Source of the DNA: Chryseobacterium sp. MYb7
GTDB taxonomy: Bacteria; Bacteroidota; Bacteroidia; Flavobacteriales; Weeksellaceae
Length of the DNA: 64,000 nucleotides
Reading direction: 5' to 3'
NCBI RefSeq assembly: GCF_002979455.1
Contig: NZ_PCOU01000008.1
Coordinates: 1-64,000 of the forward strand
Part shown: positions 61,811 through 64,000 of the stretch, piece by piece
Position numbering within the stretch: the first letter of the stretch is position 1
How the letters are laid out: each line of letters begins with the position of its first letter
The notes under the pieces: model-generated
Seen by the model: only the letters and a program-made list of their open reading frames with translations
Told to the model about the DNA's origin: nothing
The model's database searches: none
Program-made: the position numbers and the translations under genes

Positions 61811-63445
61811 ATGAGGAAACTTTATCTCGGTGCATTTACTTTATGCGCGACATTGAGTCTATCTGCTCAGGAAGTGGTGTGGCAGAAAGATATTAAATCC
61901 TCTACACAGGATTTTCTAAGCCAAGTTACCACAACTATTGATCAACAGTATCTGATTACTGGGAGCTCAATTCAAAAAAACAAGAAACAAATTTCGGGAA
62001 GCGAACAAAACAACGGTTACGATTTTCACTTAGTAAAACTAAACCAACAAGGCGAAGAAGTTTGGGAAAAGTATTTCGCAGGGCAAAATCATGATTATTT
62101 ATCAGCTACAGTCGCAGCACAGGATGGTGGATTTCTTTTAGCCGGAACATCCTCATCAGGAAAAGGTCTTGATAAAAAAGAGGATTCCAAGGGTGGATCA
62201 GATATCTGGCTGATCAGAATCAATGAATTTGGAGATGAACTATGGCAAAAAACCTTGGGAACTTCATCCAATGAAGAAGCTAATGCAGTTATTCAAACTA
62301 CGGATTTAGGTTTTTTTATTGCAGGATCTATCACCACTTTTCAGGATTCTAAAATAAGAGGTTATGGTTCAAAAGATGTCTGGATGATACGACTTGATAA
62401 GGACGGAAAAGAATTATCACAATTAATTTTAGGTGGAAAAGGGTTAGATGAAGTTGAAAAAATAATTCCAACGAAAGATGGTGGAGCATTACTGGGAATT
62501 TATTCAAGGAGTTCCGAGGTCCGTGTTTCGGGTTCTGAAAAAGGTTCCGAGATGCGAAGTGCAGGTTCTGTGTCAAACGTTCAAAACTCGAACCCCGCAT
62601 CCCGAACCTCAAAACAAACAGAAAACTTCGGTGAAGGCGACTACTGGATTGTCAAGCTAGACAAAAACGGAAAAGTAGAATGGGAAAAGAACTTTGGAGG
62701 AAAGGGAGATGATCATATAAGAACTTTAGCCTTAACATCAAACGGATTCATAATTGGTGGGGAATCAAGATCAGAAAGATCAGGAAATAAAACCGTAGAT
62801 ATTGAAGAGGGAACAGATCTTTGGCTTATTTCTTTGAACGAAAGAGGAGATGAACAGTGGCAAAAATCTTACAATTTCAAGAATCGTGATGTCTTAATGG
62901 GAATGAGCATTCTCCATTCTGCTGACGATAATTCTTCAAAAGGTATTCTACTAGGAGGATATACTCAGGCAGAAGGAAGAATAGAGAAAAATGATGAAAA
63001 ATTCTGGATACTTTATCTTGACCATAATGGCCATGAACAATGGAGAAAATATTTGGATGGAAGTTCAAAACAAGAAAGGTTATCCGATTTAAAATTGAAC
63101 AGAGATGGTTCAATTGTCCTGGCCGGAACCAGCACAGAAGAAACAGGCAAAGAAAATTGGAAAATCGTAAAGCTAGGAGATAAGAACATTGATCAGTTAA
63201 TTGAAAAATATGATATCAAAATTTATCCTAATCCAGTCGCAGATTATGCCTATGTAGAAATTGGCTTTGATTTTAAAGAAGCAGATATTCTAGTGTATGA
63301 TATGAGCGGAAGACAGCTTCAAAGTATGAAAACCACCAATAGAGTGACAAAGATCAATACACAAAATCTAATACAAGGAGCTTATTTAGTCACTATAAAA
63401 ACTAATAATAACAAAGCAGCAAACGCAAAACTAATCAAGAAATAA
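61811..63445 (+). CDS. T9SS type A sorting-domain protein with beta-propeller-like repeats
   Basis: The 544-residue protein has a signal peptide (FTLCATLSLSA), then five or more repeats of the form D-x-W-L-I-R-x-N-x-x-G-D-E-x-W-x-K with GG-x-L-L-G starts. It ends with a T9SS C-terminal domain (IKIYPNPVADYAYVEI ... YLVTIKTNNNKAANAKLI). It is therefore exported by the gliding/type IX system and anchored or released at the cell surface. Between residues about 235 and 268 an in-frame stretch rich in Ser, Glu and Arg disrupts a repeat; this is the palindromic element at 62516-62610. It is followed by an RHS-type gene. Confidence 0.88.
   Translation: MRKLYLGAFTLCATLSLSAQEVVWQKDIKSSTQDFLSQVTTTIDQQYLITGSSIQKNKKQISGSEQNNGYDFHLVKLNQQGEEVWEKYFAGQNHDYLSATVAAQDGGFLLAGTSSSGKGLDKKEDSKGGSDIWLIRINEFGDELWQKTLGTSSNEEANAVIQTTDLGFFIAGSITTFQDSKIRGYGSKDVWMIRLDKDGKELSQLILGGKGLDEVEKIIPTKDGGALLGIYSRSSEVRVSGSEKGSEMRSAGSVSNVQNSNPASRTSKQTENFGEGDYWIVKLDKNGKVEWEKNFGGKGDDHIRTLALTSNGFIIGGESRSERSGNKTVDIEEGTDLWLISLNERGDEQWQKSYNFKNRDVLMGMSILHSADDNSSKGILLGGYTQAEGRIEKNDEKFWILYLDHNGHEQWRKYLDGSSKQERLSDLKLNRDGSIVLAGTSTEETGKENWKIVKLGDKNIDQLIEKYDIKIYPNPVADYAYVEIGFDFKEADILVYDMSGRQLQSMKTTNRVTKINTQNLIQGAYLVTIKTNNNKAANAKLIKK
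62516..62610 (+). repeat. palindromic repeat inserted in frame in a coding sequence
   Basis: GAGGTCCGTGTTTCGGGTTC (62516-62535) is about 75% complementary to 62590-62610 (GAACCCCGCATCCCGAACCTC-like arm). The whole unit is G/C-rich against its surroundings and resembles intergenic repeats such as that at 27235. It is translated as Ser/Glu/Arg-rich residues inside the T9SS protein. Confidence 0.6.
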
Positions 63446-63448
63446 ACT

Positions 63449-64000
63449 ATGAAATATAAAGTTTTAATACTATTACTTTTTTTTAAGGTGATAATCATTG
63501 AAGCCCAATTTGCCCCATTTTCTGAAGGACAAAGATACCATGCTCCTGATTTATTCAGAAAACCTGAAGTATCTTCATTAGGGACATATGGCGATACTGA
63601 GGTAAACATCTCAGAAGGCAAGCCCAATATCAATATCAATTTATATACAATCAAAGTTGATTCAGAAAATGCTTTTGATATCAGTCTGAGTTATGATATA
63701 GCTGCCAACAAACCGGACAATGTACCCTCATGGACAGGACTTGGTTGGAACCTCAGCAGTTCTGGTTCTATTACAAGAAGCCTGAGAGGAGAAGTGGATG
63801 AAGTTAACGGAGAAGCTTATTATTTTAATACTGGTAATTATTTAGGTGCTGGTGATTGGGATTCATATGGTAAAATGCAAACTTATATTGAAAAAAGTAA
63901 GCATGTGGAAAAAACAGCTTCTCCAGATATCTTTTATTTTTCTGTGGGTAGTCTTCATGGAAAATTTTTTAAAAATCATCAAGGAAACTGGATTGTTAGC
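63449..64000 (+). CDS. RHS-type secreted protein, N-terminal part (runs off the window)
   Basis: An ATG 3 bases after the T9SS gene's stop opens a frame that stays open to the window end (184 codons). It has a signal peptide (ILLLFFKVIIIEAQF) and the Bacteroidota RHS-type start: APFSEGQ, TEVNISEGKPNININLYTI, ISLSYDIAANKP, then WTGLGWNLSSSGSITRSLRG. Such proteins are large, secreted and often polymorphic-toxin-like. The end and any toxin domain lie outside the window. It is probably co-transcribed with the T9SS gene. Confidence 0.82.
   Translation, partial: MKYKVLILLLFFKVIIIEAQFAPFSEGQRYHAPDLFRKPEVSSLGTYGDTEVNISEGKPNININLYTIKVDSENAFDISLSYDIAANKPDNVPSWTGLGWNLSSSGSITRSLRGEVDEVNGEAYYFNTGNYLGAGDWDSYGKMQTYIEKSKHVEKTASPDIFYFSVGSLHGKFFKNHQGNWIVS

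Noticed and set aside
1..64000. CRISPR array
   Set aside because: No regularly spaced identical repeats were seen anywhere. The iterons at 35361 are too closely spaced and too few.

Overview
This window looks like a Flavobacteriia chromosome, most probably Chryseobacterium or a close relative. The evidence is the AT-rich coding, Bacteroidota-type promoter boxes (TAnnTTTG), a type IX secretion C-terminal domain protein, a CarboxypepD-type TonB receptor, a Bacteroidota RHS-type N-terminus, and intergenic repeats of a kind I associate with chryseobacteria. The genus is inferred from general gene content; no rRNA is present.

Bases 1-35239 are host chromosome: trigger factor, a TonB receptor cluster probably for a metal, an ABC-F ATPase, a two-component pair, aquaporin Z, LpxH, QueD, an OmpH/Skp chaperone, and a glyoxylate shunt (aceB-aceA) with a divergent XRE regulator and two palindromic operators between them. 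These are followed by ComF, an alpha/beta hydrolase, uracil phosphoribosyltransferase, a 1307-residue Pls/PosA-like single-module NRPS, a GNAT protein and Der GTPase.

Bases 35297-61554 are a 26.3 kb integrative element inserted in the 3' end of a tRNA-Gln gene. A 16-bp direct repeat of the tRNA tail marks both ends. A tyrosine integrase, an excisionase-like HTH protein and a VirE/BT4734-type primase lie at the right end, and an ArdA antirestriction protein at the left end. GGTCAC iterons near both ends are probably integrase arm sites. No relaxase or conjugation machinery is visible, so the element looks mobilisable at most.

The island carries two notable cargo blocks. (a) At 38.3-50.3 kb is a peptide natural-product (RiPP-like) cluster. 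It encodes a 70-residue double-glycine precursor with its own promoter, a C39-peptidase ABC exporter with an HlyD partner, an HExxH enzyme, an aldo/keto reductase, a MATE-type flippase, a CmoA-like SAM enzyme and a carnosine N-methyltransferase-like protein. A secreted-protein/TPR gene pair occurs twice, once on each strand. (b) At 51.9-55.9 kb is a retron-type reverse transcriptase overlapping an XRE regulator. A 15-bp inverted repeat brackets a 417-bp gene-poor stretch upstream that could be the msr-msd locus, and HNH and GIY-YIG-like nuclease genes lie downstream. This looks like a defence cassette.

Bases 61555-64000 return to host sequence: the original tRNA terminator, a T9SS-secreted protein whose coding sequence contains an in-frame palindromic repeat, and the start of an RHS-type secreted protein that runs off the window.
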